From assembly GCF_003853415.1 (NCBI RefSeq), contig NZ_QTPP01000024.1, positions 1 to 64,000 on the forward strand: 64,000 nucleotides of DNA. The letters are read 5' to 3'. This DNA comes from Burkholderia sp. Bp9142. Its GTDB lineage: Bacteria; Pseudomonadota; Gammaproteobacteria; Burkholderiales; Burkholderiaceae. Under the pieces are notes generated by a model. The model saw only the letters and a list, made by a program, of their open reading frames with translations. It made no database searches and had not been told where the DNA came from. Each line of letters starts with the position of its first letter. The first letter of the stretch is position 1. Both the position numbers and the translations under genes were made by a program. Of this stretch, positions 17,284-24,925 are shown in pieces.

Positions 17284-18690
17284 ATGCAACGAATCACCAC
17301 CACCGGGCGCGTCAACCTGAGTCACCTGTTCTGGCTGCGCAATCTCGCGATCATCGGCCAGCTTGTGACGATCGGCGTCGTGCAGACCTATTTCGGCGTG
17401 CATCTGCCGTTGCCGGCGATGCTGATGGTCATCGCGCTCGAAATCGTTTTCAACGCGCTGACCTGGGTGCGCGTGCTGCGTGCGCGGCCCGAAACCAGTT
17501 TCGAGCTGCTCGGCCAGCTGTGGGTCGACCTCGGCGCGCTGTCGGCGCTGCTGTTCCTGTCGGGCGGTACGACCAACCCGTTCGTGTCGCTGTACCTGCC
17601 GTCGCTCGCGATCGCGGCGGCCGTGCTGCCGTGGCACCTGATGATCTGGCTCGCGGCGTTCGCGGTCGCGTGCTACGCGGCGCTCGGCTTCGATTCGGTG
17701 CCGCTCAACATGGATAACCCGGCGAACCTGTTCGACTACTACCGCACCGGGATGTGGGCGAACTTCATGGTCAGCGTCGGGCTGATCGCGTGGTTCGTCG
17801 CGCGCATGTCGAACGCGCTGCGCCAGCGCGATTCAGCGCTCGGCGAAGCGCAGGCGCACCTGCTGCGCGACGAGCGGGCGGTCGCGCTCGGCGTGCAGGC
17901 CGCCACCGTCGCGCACGAGATGGGCACGCCGCTGTCGACCATCGCGATGCTCGCGGAAGAGTTGCGCGACGCGGCACGCGCCGATCCGGGGCTGGCGCGC
18001 TACGAGGCCGACCTGAAGGTGCTGGAAGAACAGATGACGCTCTGCACGTCGGCGCTCGCGCGCTTGCGCAGCCGCGCGAGCGCACCGGCGAGCCGCCAGC
18101 CGGTGGACGACTGGCTCGACACGTTCGTCGAGCACTGGCGCCTGCGGCATCCGCACGTGCAGTTCGAACTGCTCGGCGCGCGCCCGTCGGGCGTCGCGCT
18201 CGACGACACGGTCGCGGCCGGCCAGATCCTGACGATCCTGCTCGACAACGCCGCGCGGGCGAGCCCGCATCGCGTGACGCTGGCCGCGAAGCTCGCACAC
18301 AACGAGCGGACGGCCGACCGGATCGAATTCGAAGTATGCGACGACGGCCCGGGCATTCCGGCCGCGTTGCGCGAATCGCTCGGCGCGATGCCGGTCGACA
18401 GCACGCAGGGCGGGCACGGGGTCGGCCTGTACCTTGCTTTCAGTGCGGCCGTGCGCCTCGGCGGTGAGATCGAGCTGTCCGATGTCACGCCACGCGCGGC
18501 GGGCGGCAACGGGCGCGCCGGTGGCGGCGCGAACGGTCACGCCGCGGCTGCGGCGGGCCAGCGCACGACCGAACGAGCGGCAGCCACGCCGGACAGCCGT
18601 CCAGCCGGCGCGCCGGGCCGCGGCACGCGCGCGGTGCTGCGCCTGCCGGTGGCGCGCATCGCGGCGCCGGCCGCCTCAACCAACACGTAG
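17284..18690 (+). CDS. regB: RegB/PrrB-type redox sensor histidine kinase
   Basis: Membrane sensor kinase, 468 residues, with about six N-terminal transmembrane helices (residues 15-180). The quinone-binding motif GGxxNPF of RegB is present as GGTTNPF (94-100). The dimerisation box has His211 in HEMGTPLSTIAML, and Cys254 (LEEQMTLCTSAL) sits where RegB carries its redox-active cysteine. The ATP-binding domain shows LLDNAARASP, DDGPGIP and GGHGVGLYLA. A low-complexity Gly/Ala/Arg insert of about 55 residues separates the last two strands (SDVTPRAAGG to GRGTRAVLRLPV). The partner regulator follows 13 bp later. Confidence 0.9.
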   Translation: MQRITTTGRVNLSHLFWLRNLAIIGQLVTIGVVQTYFGVHLPLPAMLMVIALEIVFNALTWVRVLRARPETSFELLGQLWVDLGALSALLFLSGGTTNPFVSLYLPSLAIAAAVLPWHLMIWLAAFAVACYAALGFDSVPLNMDNPANLFDYYRTGMWANFMVSVGLIAWFVARMSNALRQRDSALGEAQAHLLRDERAVALGVQAATVAHEMGTPLSTIAMLAEELRDAARADPGLARYEADLKVLEEQMTLCTSALARLRSRASAPASRQPVDDWLDTFVEHWRLRHPHVQFELLGARPSGVALDDTVAAGQILTILLDNAARASPHRVTLAAKLAHNERTADRIEFEVCDDGPGIPAALRESLGAMPVDSTQGGHGVGLYLAFSAAVRLGGEIELSDVTPRAAGGNGRAGGGANGHAAAAAGQRTTERAAATPDSRPAGAPGRGTRAVLRLPVARIAAPAASTNT

Positions 18691-18703
18691 ACGGAGAAAC
18701 CAC

Positions 18704-19246
18704 ATGAGCGAGAACAATTTCCTGGTGATCGACGACAACGAGGTGTTCGCGGGCACGCTCGCGCGCGGCCTCGAGCGCCGCGGCTACGCGGTCCAGCAGG
18801 CGCACGACAAGGAGGCGGCGCTGCGGCTCGCGGCCGGCGGCAAGTTCCAGTTCATCACCGTCGACCTGCATCTCGGCGAGGATTCGGGCCTGAGCCTGAT
18901 CGCGCCGCTGTGCGACCTGCAGCCCGACGCGCGGATCCTCGTGCTGACCGGCTACGCGAGCATCGCGACCGCCGTGCAGGCCGTGAAGGAAGGCGCCGAC
19001 AACTATCTCGCGAAGCCCGCGAACATCGAGTCGATCCTGGCCGCGCTGCAGACCAACGCCAGCGAAGTGCAGGCCGACGAGGCGCTCGAGAATCCGGTCG
19101 TGCTGTCGGTCGACCGGCTCGAATGGGAGCACATCCAGCGCGTGCTCGCCGAGAACAACAACAACATCTCGGCAACCGCGCGCGCGCTGAACATGCACCG
19201 CCGCACGCTGCAGCGCAAGCTCGCGAAGAAGCCGGTGCGCCAGTAA
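18704..19246 (+). CDS. regA: RegA/PrrA/ActR-type response regulator
   Basis: 180-residue response regulator paired with the kinase upstream. The receiver domain has acidic residues D10-D11, phosphoacceptor D54 (FITVDLHLGED), Thr in LTGYAS and Lys in YLAKPANIES. The short C-terminal Fis-type helix-turn-helix (VLAENNNNISATARALNMH, RRTLQRKLAKK) closely fits RegA. Length matches the family (about 180-185). The family controls energy and redox genes in response to oxygen; targets here are unknown. Start follows GGAGAAACCAC. Confidence 0.92.
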   Translation: MSENNFLVIDDNEVFAGTLARGLERRGYAVQQAHDKEAALRLAAGGKFQFITVDLHLGEDSGLSLIAPLCDLQPDARILVLTGYASIATAVQAVKEGADNYLAKPANIESILAALQTNASEVQADEALENPVVLSVDRLEWEHIQRVLAENNNNISATARALNMHRRTLQRKLAKKPVRQ

Positions 19247-19280
19247 GCGGCGCGGCGCCGTCGGCCGGCCGCACCAACGA

Positions 19281-19309
19281 AAACGGGCGGCCCGCCGGGC
19301 CGCCCGTTT
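19281..19309. terminator. Bidirectional terminator between regA and hslU
   Basis: Perfect stem of 14 bp including flanking A/T: AAACGGGCGGCCC (81-93 of the 19200s), loop GCC, GGGCCGCCCGTTT. It lies between convergent genes and carries A's on one side and T's on the other, so it can serve both strands. Confidence 0.8.
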
Positions 19310-19327
19310 CGCATTCGACGCCGCGCG

Positions 19328-20671
19328 TTACAGCACGTAGCGCGACAGGTCTTCGTCCTGCGACACCTCGCCGAGCGCACGGTCGACATACTGTGCATCG
19401 ATCATCACGCGCTCGCCGGCGTGGTTGCCGGCCGAGAACGACACTTCCTCGAGCAGCTTCTCGATCACCGTGTACAGCCGGCGCGCGCCGATGTTCTCGG
19501 TCTTCTCGTTGACCGCATACGCGATCTCGGCGAGGCGGCGGATGCCGTCTTCCGCGAACTCGAGCTGCACGTCTTCCGTTGCGAGCAGCGCCTGGTACTG
19601 CTTGACGAGGCTCGCATCGGTCGCGACGAGGATTGCCTCGAAATCCTTCACCGACAGCGAGTCGAGCTCGACGCGGATCGGAAAGCGGCCCTGCAGTTCG
19701 GGAATCAGGTCGCTCGGCTTCGCGAGGTGGAACGCGCCGCTCGCGATGAACAGGATGTGATCGGTCTTCACCATCCCGTACTTCGTGTTGACCGTCGTGC
19801 CTTCGACGAGCGGCAGCAGGTCGCGTTGCACGCCCTGGCGCGACACTTCGCCGCCGCTGCCTTCGTTGTTGCGCGACGTGATCTTGTCGATCTCGTCGAG
19901 GAACACGATGCCGTTCTGCTCGACGTTCTGCACGGCCTTCGTCTTCACTTCCTCGTCGTTGAGCATCTTCGCCGCTTCCTCGTCGGTCAGCAGCTTCAGC
20001 GCCTCCTTGATCTTCACCTTGCGGCGCTGCTTCTTGCCGCTGCCGAGGTTCGAGAACATCGAGCGGATCTGCTCGGTCATCTCTTCCATCCCCGGCGGTG
20101 CCATGATGTCCATGCCGGCCGACGGCTGCTCGATGTCGAGCTCGACTTCCTTGTCGTCGAGCTGGCCTTCGCGCAGGCGCTTGCGGAAGGTCTGGCGCGT
20201 CGCGTTGTTGTCGTCGTTCGCGTGATCGGCGTTGCCGCCGAAGCCGACCGCGCGCGGTTGCGGCAGCAGGATGTCGAGGATGCGGTCTTCCGCCTGGTCG
20301 GTCGCCTTGCTGCGCACCTTGCGCATCTCGGATTCACGCGTCTGCTTGACCGAGATCTCGATCAGGTCGCGCACGATGCTGTCGACGTCACGGCCGACGT
20401 AGCCGACTTCGGTGAACTTGGTCGCTTCGATCTTGATGAACGGCGCGTCGGCGAGCTTCGCGAGGCGGCGCGCGATTTCGGTCTTGCCGACGCCCGTCGG
20501 CCCGATCATCAGGATGTTTTTCGGCGTGATTTCCTGGCGCAGCGGGTCGGCGACCTGCTGGCGGCGCCAGCGGTTGCGCAGCGCGACCGCGACGGCCTTC
20601 TTCGCGTTGTCCTGGCCGATGATGTGCTTGTCGAGTTCCGAGACGATCTCGGCAGGGGTCATGGTGCTCAT
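19328..20671 (-). CDS. hslU: ATP-dependent protease ATPase subunit HslU
   Basis: AAA+ unfoldase of the HslVU (ClpYQ) protease, 447 residues. Starts MSTMTPAEIVSELDKHIIGQ. Walker A is GPTGVGKTE, followed by the pore loop (KFTEVGYVGRDV, with the GYVG motif), the I domain (about residues 115-240, including the GMEEMTEQIRSMF stretch), Walker B IVFLDEIDKI and sensor GARRLYTVIEK. The C-terminus LSRYVL ends as required to dock HslV. Ten bases separate it from hslV, forming an operon. Confidence 0.97.
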   Translation of the reverse strand: MSTMTPAEIVSELDKHIIGQDNAKKAVAVALRNRWRRQQVADPLRQEITPKNILMIGPTGVGKTEIARRLAKLADAPFIKIEATKFTEVGYVGRDVDSIVRDLIEISVKQTRESEMRKVRSKATDQAEDRILDILLPQPRAVGFGGNADHANDDNNATRQTFRKRLREGQLDDKEVELDIEQPSAGMDIMAPPGMEEMTEQIRSMFSNLGSGKKQRRKVKIKEALKLLTDEEAAKMLNDEEVKTKAVQNVEQNGIVFLDEIDKITSRNNEGSGGEVSRQGVQRDLLPLVEGTTVNTKYGMVKTDHILFIASGAFHLAKPSDLIPELQGRFPIRVELDSLSVKDFEAILVATDASLVKQYQALLATEDVQLEFAEDGIRRLAEIAYAVNEKTENIGARRLYTVIEKLLEEVSFSAGNHAGERVMIDAQYVDRALGEVSQDEDLSRYVL

Positions 20672-20681
20672 GGTGCGGTCC

Positions 20682-21218
20682 TTACTCGATCGTTTCGATG
20701 ATGCGGTTGTGGTTCGTGTAGATGCACATGTCGCCGGCGATCTCGAGCGACTTCTCGACGATCTCGCGCGGCGACAGCGCGGTGTTCTCCGCGAGCGCGC
20801 GGGCCGCGGCCTGTGCGTACGCGCCACCCGAACCGATCGCGCAGATGCCGCCTTCCGGATCGAGCACGTCGCCGTTGCCGGTGATCACGAGCGTGGTGGT
20901 CGCATCGGCCGTGATCAGCATCGCCTCGAGGCGGCGCAGCATCCGGTCGGTGCGCCAGTCCTTCGCGAGCTCGACGGCCGCGCGGGTCAGGTTGCCCTGG
21001 TGCTTTTCGAGCTTCGCCTCGAAACGATCGAGCAGCGAGAACGCATCGGCGGTGCCGCCCGCGAATCCGACCAGTACCTGGTTGTTGTAGATCCGCCGCA
21101 CTTTCCGCGCGCCACCCTTCATGACGATGTTGCCGAGGGTTACCTGGCCGTCGCCGCCGAGCGCGACCTTGTCGCCGCGCCGGACCGAAACGATGGTCGT
21201 GCCGTGAAATTGCTCCAT
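20682..21218 (-). CDS. hslV: ATP-dependent protease peptidase subunit HslV
   Basis: Threonine peptidase, 178 residues from the ATG ending at 21218. A short propeptide (MEQFHG) precedes the catalytic Thr-Thr in TTIVSVRRG, and Lys (DKVALGGDGQVT) and the GSGGAYAQAAA motif are in place. The chosen start keeps the propeptide form common in betaproteobacteria; the frame extends upstream without homology. First gene of hslVU, preceded by the promoter listed at 21317-21344. Confidence 0.96.
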   Translation of the reverse strand: MEQFHGTTIVSVRRGDKVALGGDGQVTLGNIVMKGGARKVRRIYNNQVLVGFAGGTADAFSLLDRFEAKLEKHQGNLTRAAVELAKDWRTDRMLRRLEAMLITADATTTLVITGNGDVLDPEGGICAIGSGGAYAQAAARALAENTALSPREIVEKSLEIAGDMCIYTNHNRIIETIE

Positions 21219-21316
21219 CTGCGTTCCTTGAGAAAAACGGGGAAGAGTCGGGCGGCGCGTGGCGCCGCCGCTTGCATCGCAGTGCACCGGGGAGCGGCCC
21301 GGCGCGCGTCCGTTTC

Positions 21317-21344
21317 ATTTTAGGGCGGGCGCCGGGATATCAAG
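21317..21344 (-). promoter_or_regulatory. Probable hslV promoter, sigma-70 with heat-shock-like features
   Basis: On the minus strand TTGATA (21338-21343) and TAAAAT (21317-21322) are 15 bp apart. The same bases read CTTGAT - 13 nt - CCCTAAAA, partly resembling a sigma-32 promoter (CTTGAA / CCCCATNT). HslVU is a heat-shock operon in other proteobacteria, so an overlapping arrangement is plausible. The leader to the hslV start would be about 90 nt. Confidence 0.45.
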
Positions 21345-21382
21345 AGGCGGGAGGCAAATCGGTCCGGATGGGAACCGGTGCC

Positions 21383-21418
21383 GGAAAAACAAAAAGCGCG
21401 CGGCAGGCCGCGCGCTTT
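21383..21418 (-). terminator. Terminator of dksA
   Basis: Perfect 12-bp inverted repeat AAAGCGCGCGGC / GCCGCGCGCTTT with a two-base centre (21393-21418). On the minus strand it is followed by a T-rich run (complement of 21384-21395), as in intrinsic terminators, 36 bp after the dksA stop. Confidence 0.85.
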
Positions 21419-21453
21419 CGGGAAGCAGCGTGTCGGAGCGGAACGCCGCTCGA

Positions 21454-21870
21454 TCAGTCGCCGAACAGCTTCTGGCGCAGCTCGCGGCGCTCTTGCGCCT
21501 CGAGCGACAGCGTGGCCGTCGGGCGCGCGAGCAGGCGCGGGATGCCGATCGGTTCGCCGGTTTCCTCGCACCAGCCGTAATCGCCGGAGTCGATGCGGGC
21601 GAGCGACTGCTGAACCTTCTTGAGGAGCTTGCGTTCGCGATCGCGCGTACGCAGCTCGAGCGCGTGCTCTTCCTCGATCGTCGCGCGATCGGCGGGGTCG
21701 GGCACGATCACCGTCTCGCGCAGGTTCTCGGTCGTCTGGCCTGCATTCTTGAGGATGTCCGCCTGCAACTGTTCGAGCCGATTTTTGAAGAAGGCGAGCT
21801 GATCCTCATTCATGTAATCCTTGTCGCTCATCTTCAGGATTTCGGCTTCGGTCAAGAGTTTCTTCGTCAT
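21454..21870 (-). CDS. dksA: RNA polymerase-binding regulator DksA, cysteine-poor form
   Basis: Binds the RNA polymerase secondary channel with ppGpp to adjust transcription during starvation. 138 residues. The coiled coil (residues about 20-100) has the tip acidic pair in VPDPADRATIEEE. The globular part reads YGWCEETGEPIGIPRLLARP and ATLSLEAQERREL: of the four zinc cysteines of E. coli DksA only the first is kept, and the other three are Thr, Ser and Ala. Family identity is clear from length and flanking conservation. It resembles the cysteine-poor DksA forms described in some proteobacteria, expected to fold without zinc. Confidence 0.93.
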   Translation of the reverse strand: MTKKLLTEAEILKMSDKDYMNEDQLAFFKNRLEQLQADILKNAGQTTENLRETVIVPDPADRATIEEEHALELRTRDRERKLLKKVQQSLARIDSGDYGWCEETGEPIGIPRLLARPTATLSLEAQERRELRQKLFGD

Positions 21871-22361
21871 CTGCTTGCTTCTTCAATGTGCGGCAAATCA
21901 GCAGATATTGCCTGCACTTTGGGATTACCCGCAACTGCGCTTGCAATCATTTGCGATTTGCCGCCGCGGGGCCGAAAGCCTCTGGAAAACCGGTTCTCAA
22001 ATACCAGGATAGGCCTGGCGCGGATTTGCGCGCGCGGCGAACCGGTGCTGCGCGGCAGATCACATCGGCCGCGGCCGGGTGGCGGATGGGCGATCCGGCG
22101 CGGTTGCGATGCCCGGGTAATGGTTCAGCAAGAACCGGGCCTGTTATTGCCGTACTCCAGCGGGCACGTATTGTAACTGAATCGCAAGCGGGCGCCGTAT
22201 CGGGTCGATCCCCGTCGGCTGCGCCAATATCTAGAAAATATAACGCGCAAATCGCGAAAAAGCGATGACGGCGAAACCCTTCCCGGAAAAGGCGCCGCGT
22301 GACGGCCGCGGCCGCCCGCGAAGGCGGCCGCCCGGAAGGCGCGTGGCGCCGGCCTGGACGC
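21871..22361. other. 490-bp gap upstream of dksA
   Basis: No credible gene. The dksA promoter must lie here on the minus strand, but no well-spaced -35/-10 pair stands out. An AT-rich island (about 22225-22255) is followed by a GC hairpin at 22308-22331 (GCGGCCGCC, loop CGCGAA, GGCGGCCGC) located 31 bp after the cobW stop. It may be the cobW terminator, with only a short T-run on the minus strand (complement of 22287-22290). Confidence 0.4.
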
Positions 22362-23435
22362 TCAGGCGAGGCAGGCGTCGAGGCCGTCGGTGATCAGGTC
22401 CTGCGGCAGGTCGACGCCGATGAACACCATCTTGTTGGTCTTCTTCTCGACCGGCAGCCACTTCGCGGCGAGGTCGCTGCCCATCATCTGGTGCACGCCC
22501 TGGAACACGACCTTGCGGTCGACGCCCTTCATGTACAGCACGCCCTTGTAGCGCAGCATCCGTTCGCCGTAGATCTGCAGGATGCCGCCGAGGAAGTCCT
22601 CCAGCTTGTTCGGGTCGAACGGGCGGTCGTTGCGGTACACGAACGACTTGATCTTGTCGTCGTGGTGCGCGTGGTGGTGATGGCCGTGGTCGTGATCGTG
22701 CGCGCATTGACCGTGATCGTGGTCGCAATGCGCGTGATCGTGATCATGGTCGTGATCGTGGTGATGGTGCGCGTGATCGTCCTCGGCGAGGAAGTCCGGG
22801 TCGATCTCGAGCTTCGCGTTCAGGTTGAAGCCGCGCAGGTCGAAGATTTCCTTGATGTCGGCTTCGCCGAAGTTGACGACCTTGATCGTCGCCTTCGGGT
22901 TCATGTGCATCAGGCGGTGCTTGAGGTCGGCCACCGTCTGGTCGTCGACCAGGTCCGACTTCGTGATGAACAGGCGGTCGGCGAAGCCGACCTGGCGCTG
23001 CACCACTTCGTGTTCGTCGAGCTGCGCGTCCGCGTGCTTCGCGTCGACCAGCGTGATGACCGCGTCGAGCAGGAAATCGTCGGCGATCTCGCTGTCGATG
23101 AAGAAGGTCTGCGCGACGGGGCCCGGGTTCGCGAGGCCGGTGGTTTCGATCACGATGCGGTCGAAGTCGAGCTTGCCTTCGCGCTTCTTCGCGGCCAGAT
23201 CGCCGAGCGCGCGTGCGAGGTCGCCGCGGATCGTGCAGCAGATGCAGCCGTTGCTCATCTGGATGATCTGCTCGTTCGTGTCCTGAACGAGGATTTCGTT
23301 GTCGATGTTCTCTTCGCCGAATTCGTTCTCGATCACGGCGATCTTCATGCCGTGCTGTTCATTCAGGATGCGCTTGAGCAGCGTCGTCTTGCCGCTGCCG
23401 AGGAAGCCGGTAAGGATGGTGACGGGAGTGGCCAT
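22362..23435 (-). CDS. CobW/ZNG1-like GTPase with histidine-rich metal loop
   Basis: G3E-family GTPase thought to deliver metal to client proteins, 357 residues. Walker A is GFLGSGKTT (10-18). The metal-binding CxCC motif lies at 64-67 (GCICC), Walker B-like ETTGLANPGP, and the base-recognition motif is TKSD. Between the two domains (about residues 214-258) is a stretch of some 25 His with Asp and two Cys, such as HDHDHDHDHAHCDHDH. The C-terminal CobW_C domain ends near residue 345. Such His loops bind zinc, cobalt or nickel; zinc is the likeliest but unproven. No Zur-like site was seen upstream. Confidence 0.9.
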   Translation of the reverse strand: MATPVTILTGFLGSGKTTLLKRILNEQHGMKIAVIENEFGEENIDNEILVQDTNEQIIQMSNGCICCTIRGDLARALGDLAAKKREGKLDFDRIVIETTGLANPGPVAQTFFIDSEIADDFLLDAVITLVDAKHADAQLDEHEVVQRQVGFADRLFITKSDLVDDQTVADLKHRLMHMNPKATIKVVNFGEADIKEIFDLRGFNLNAKLEIDPDFLAEDDHAHHHHDHDHDHDHAHCDHDHGQCAHDHDHGHHHHAHHDDKIKSFVYRNDRPFDPNKLEDFLGGILQIYGERMLRYKGVLYMKGVDRKVVFQGVHQMMGSDLAAKWLPVEKKTNKMVFIGVDLPQDLITDGLDACLA

Positions 23436-23548
23436 GTCGGTCGCCTGTGGTTCGTGAATCGGGGTCAAAACCAGGATGTGTGCGTCGCGCCGTCGACTCG
23501 CGAGCCGGGGCGCACAACCATCCATTGAAACATACCTGTCAAGCCCTC

Positions 23549-23570
23549 GCCCGTCGTCCGGACGACGGGC
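23549..23570. other. 22-bp perfect palindrome between rlmI and cobW
   Basis: GCCCGTCGTCC followed by GGACGACGGGC, perfect over 22 bases. It lies 64 bp downstream of the rlmI stop and 113 bp upstream of the cobW start, both minus strand. It has no U-tract, so it is a hairpin or an operator rather than a standard terminator. Confidence 0.5.
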
Positions 23571-23634
23571 TCGAGCGCGGGCCCGCCACCGGAGCAGGGC
23601 CGGCGGACGCGGGTGTGCGCGTAGATCGGGGCGA

Positions 23635-24849
23635 TCAGACGATTTGCAACAGCAGGCCCTTCAGATATTCACCTTCCGGGAACGCGGCGAGCAGCGGGTG
23701 ATCGACGCCCGCGCCGAGCCGCTTCAGGATCCGCGCGTCGACCTTCGCGTCGGCCGCCGCGCCCGCGACGATCTTCTGGAACAGGTCCATGTCGATCGCA
23801 CCCGAGCACGAGTACGTGAACAGCAGGCCGCCCGGACGCAGCAGCTTGAAGCCGCTCAGGTTGATGTCCTTGTACGCGCGCGCTGCGCGATCGACGCTGT
23901 CGCGGGTCGGTGCGAACTTCGGCGGATCGAGCACGATCAGGTCGAAACGCTCGCCTTCGTCGACGAGGCGGCGCAGCGTCTTGAACGCGTCGGCGTCGAG
24001 CCAGGTCGCGCGCTCGGCGTCGAAGCCGTTCGCCACGACGTTCTGCTGCGCGAGCGCGAGCGCATCGCCCGACGAGTCGATCGACACGACGCGCTTCGCA
24101 CCGCCCTTGAGCGCCGCGAGCGAGAAGCCGCCGGTGTAGCAGAAGCAGTTGAGCACGTCGCGGCCGTCCGCGTATTGCGCGACGAGCGCGCGGTTGTCGC
24201 GCTGGTCGACGTAGAAGCCCGTCTTGTGGCCGTTCGGCACGTCGACGTGATACCGCACGCCGTTTTCGTTCGCGATCAGCGTCGCGGGCGGTGCGTCGCC
24301 GGCGAGCACGCCGGTGGTCTGCTCGAGTCCTTCCTTGTCGCGGATCGACACGTCCGAGCGTTCGTACACGTTCGGGCAGCCGGTCGCGCCGCTGAGCGCC
24401 GCGACGATCGCGTCCTTCCACGCTTCGACGCCCGCGGCCATGAACTGGCACACGAGCTGGCCGCGCGGCGCGGCGCCCGGTTCGGCCGTGTCCGCGATGT
24501 AGTAGTCGACGATCAGCCCCGGCAGCCCGTCGGCTTCGCCGAACACGAGCCGCACCGCGCCCGTGCCCGACACCATCGTCGTGCGGTGCGCGACCGCGCG
24601 CTGCACGCGGCGCTTGAAGAATGCATGATCGATCGGCTCGTTCTCGTCGAAGCTCCAGACGCGCACGCGAATCTGCGACTGCGGGCTGTAGGCGCCGCGC
24701 GCGAGGAAGCGGCCGTCGTGCGCGCGCACGACCACGGTCGCGCCCGGCGCGGGCTTGCCGTCGACGCGGTCGATCGCATTGGCATAGACCCACGGATGCC
24801 GGCGCAGCAGCGACTTTTCCTTGGACGGTTTGAGCGTGATGGTTTGCAT
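23635..24849 (-). CDS. rlmI: 23S rRNA (cytosine) methyltransferase, RlmI type
   Basis: SAM-dependent methyltransferase that makes 5-methylcytosine in 23S rRNA, 404 residues, about the size of E. coli RlmI. A PUA domain (residues 1-75: LKPSKEKSLLRRHPWVY, PGATVVVRAHDG) precedes an RlmI-like beta domain and a Rossmann methyltransferase fold with NCFCYTGGFSLAAL (motif I), LIVLDPPKF (motif IV) and YSCSGAIDMDLF holding the catalytic Cys. It follows xerC by 76 bp on the same strand. Confidence 0.9.
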   Translation of the reverse strand: MQTITLKPSKEKSLLRRHPWVYANAIDRVDGKPAPGATVVVRAHDGRFLARGAYSPQSQIRVRVWSFDENEPIDHAFFKRRVQRAVAHRTTMVSGTGAVRLVFGEADGLPGLIVDYYIADTAEPGAAPRGQLVCQFMAAGVEAWKDAIVAALSGATGCPNVYERSDVSIRDKEGLEQTTGVLAGDAPPATLIANENGVRYHVDVPNGHKTGFYVDQRDNRALVAQYADGRDVLNCFCYTGGFSLAALKGGAKRVVSIDSSGDALALAQQNVVANGFDAERATWLDADAFKTLRRLVDEGERFDLIVLDPPKFAPTRDSVDRAARAYKDINLSGFKLLRPGGLLFTYSCSGAIDMDLFQKIVAGAAADAKVDARILKRLGAGVDHPLLAAFPEGEYLKGLLLQIV

Positions 24850-24925
24850 GATCGGATCGAAAAGGGCCGCGGACGGCGCCGGCCGTTGCCGGTCGCCGCG
24901 CGCGGCGGGTCATACGGGACGCGCG

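Noticed and set aside
22299..23528. 409-codon plus-strand frame opposite the CobW GTPase
   Set aside because: Val/Arg/Asp repetitive product with no start signal; the minus strand shows Walker A, CxCC and the His loop.
23514..23542. TTGACA on the minus strand upstream of cobW
   Set aside because: A perfect -35 word, but at 17 bp the -10 position reads GGTTGT, so no convincing promoter could be built.
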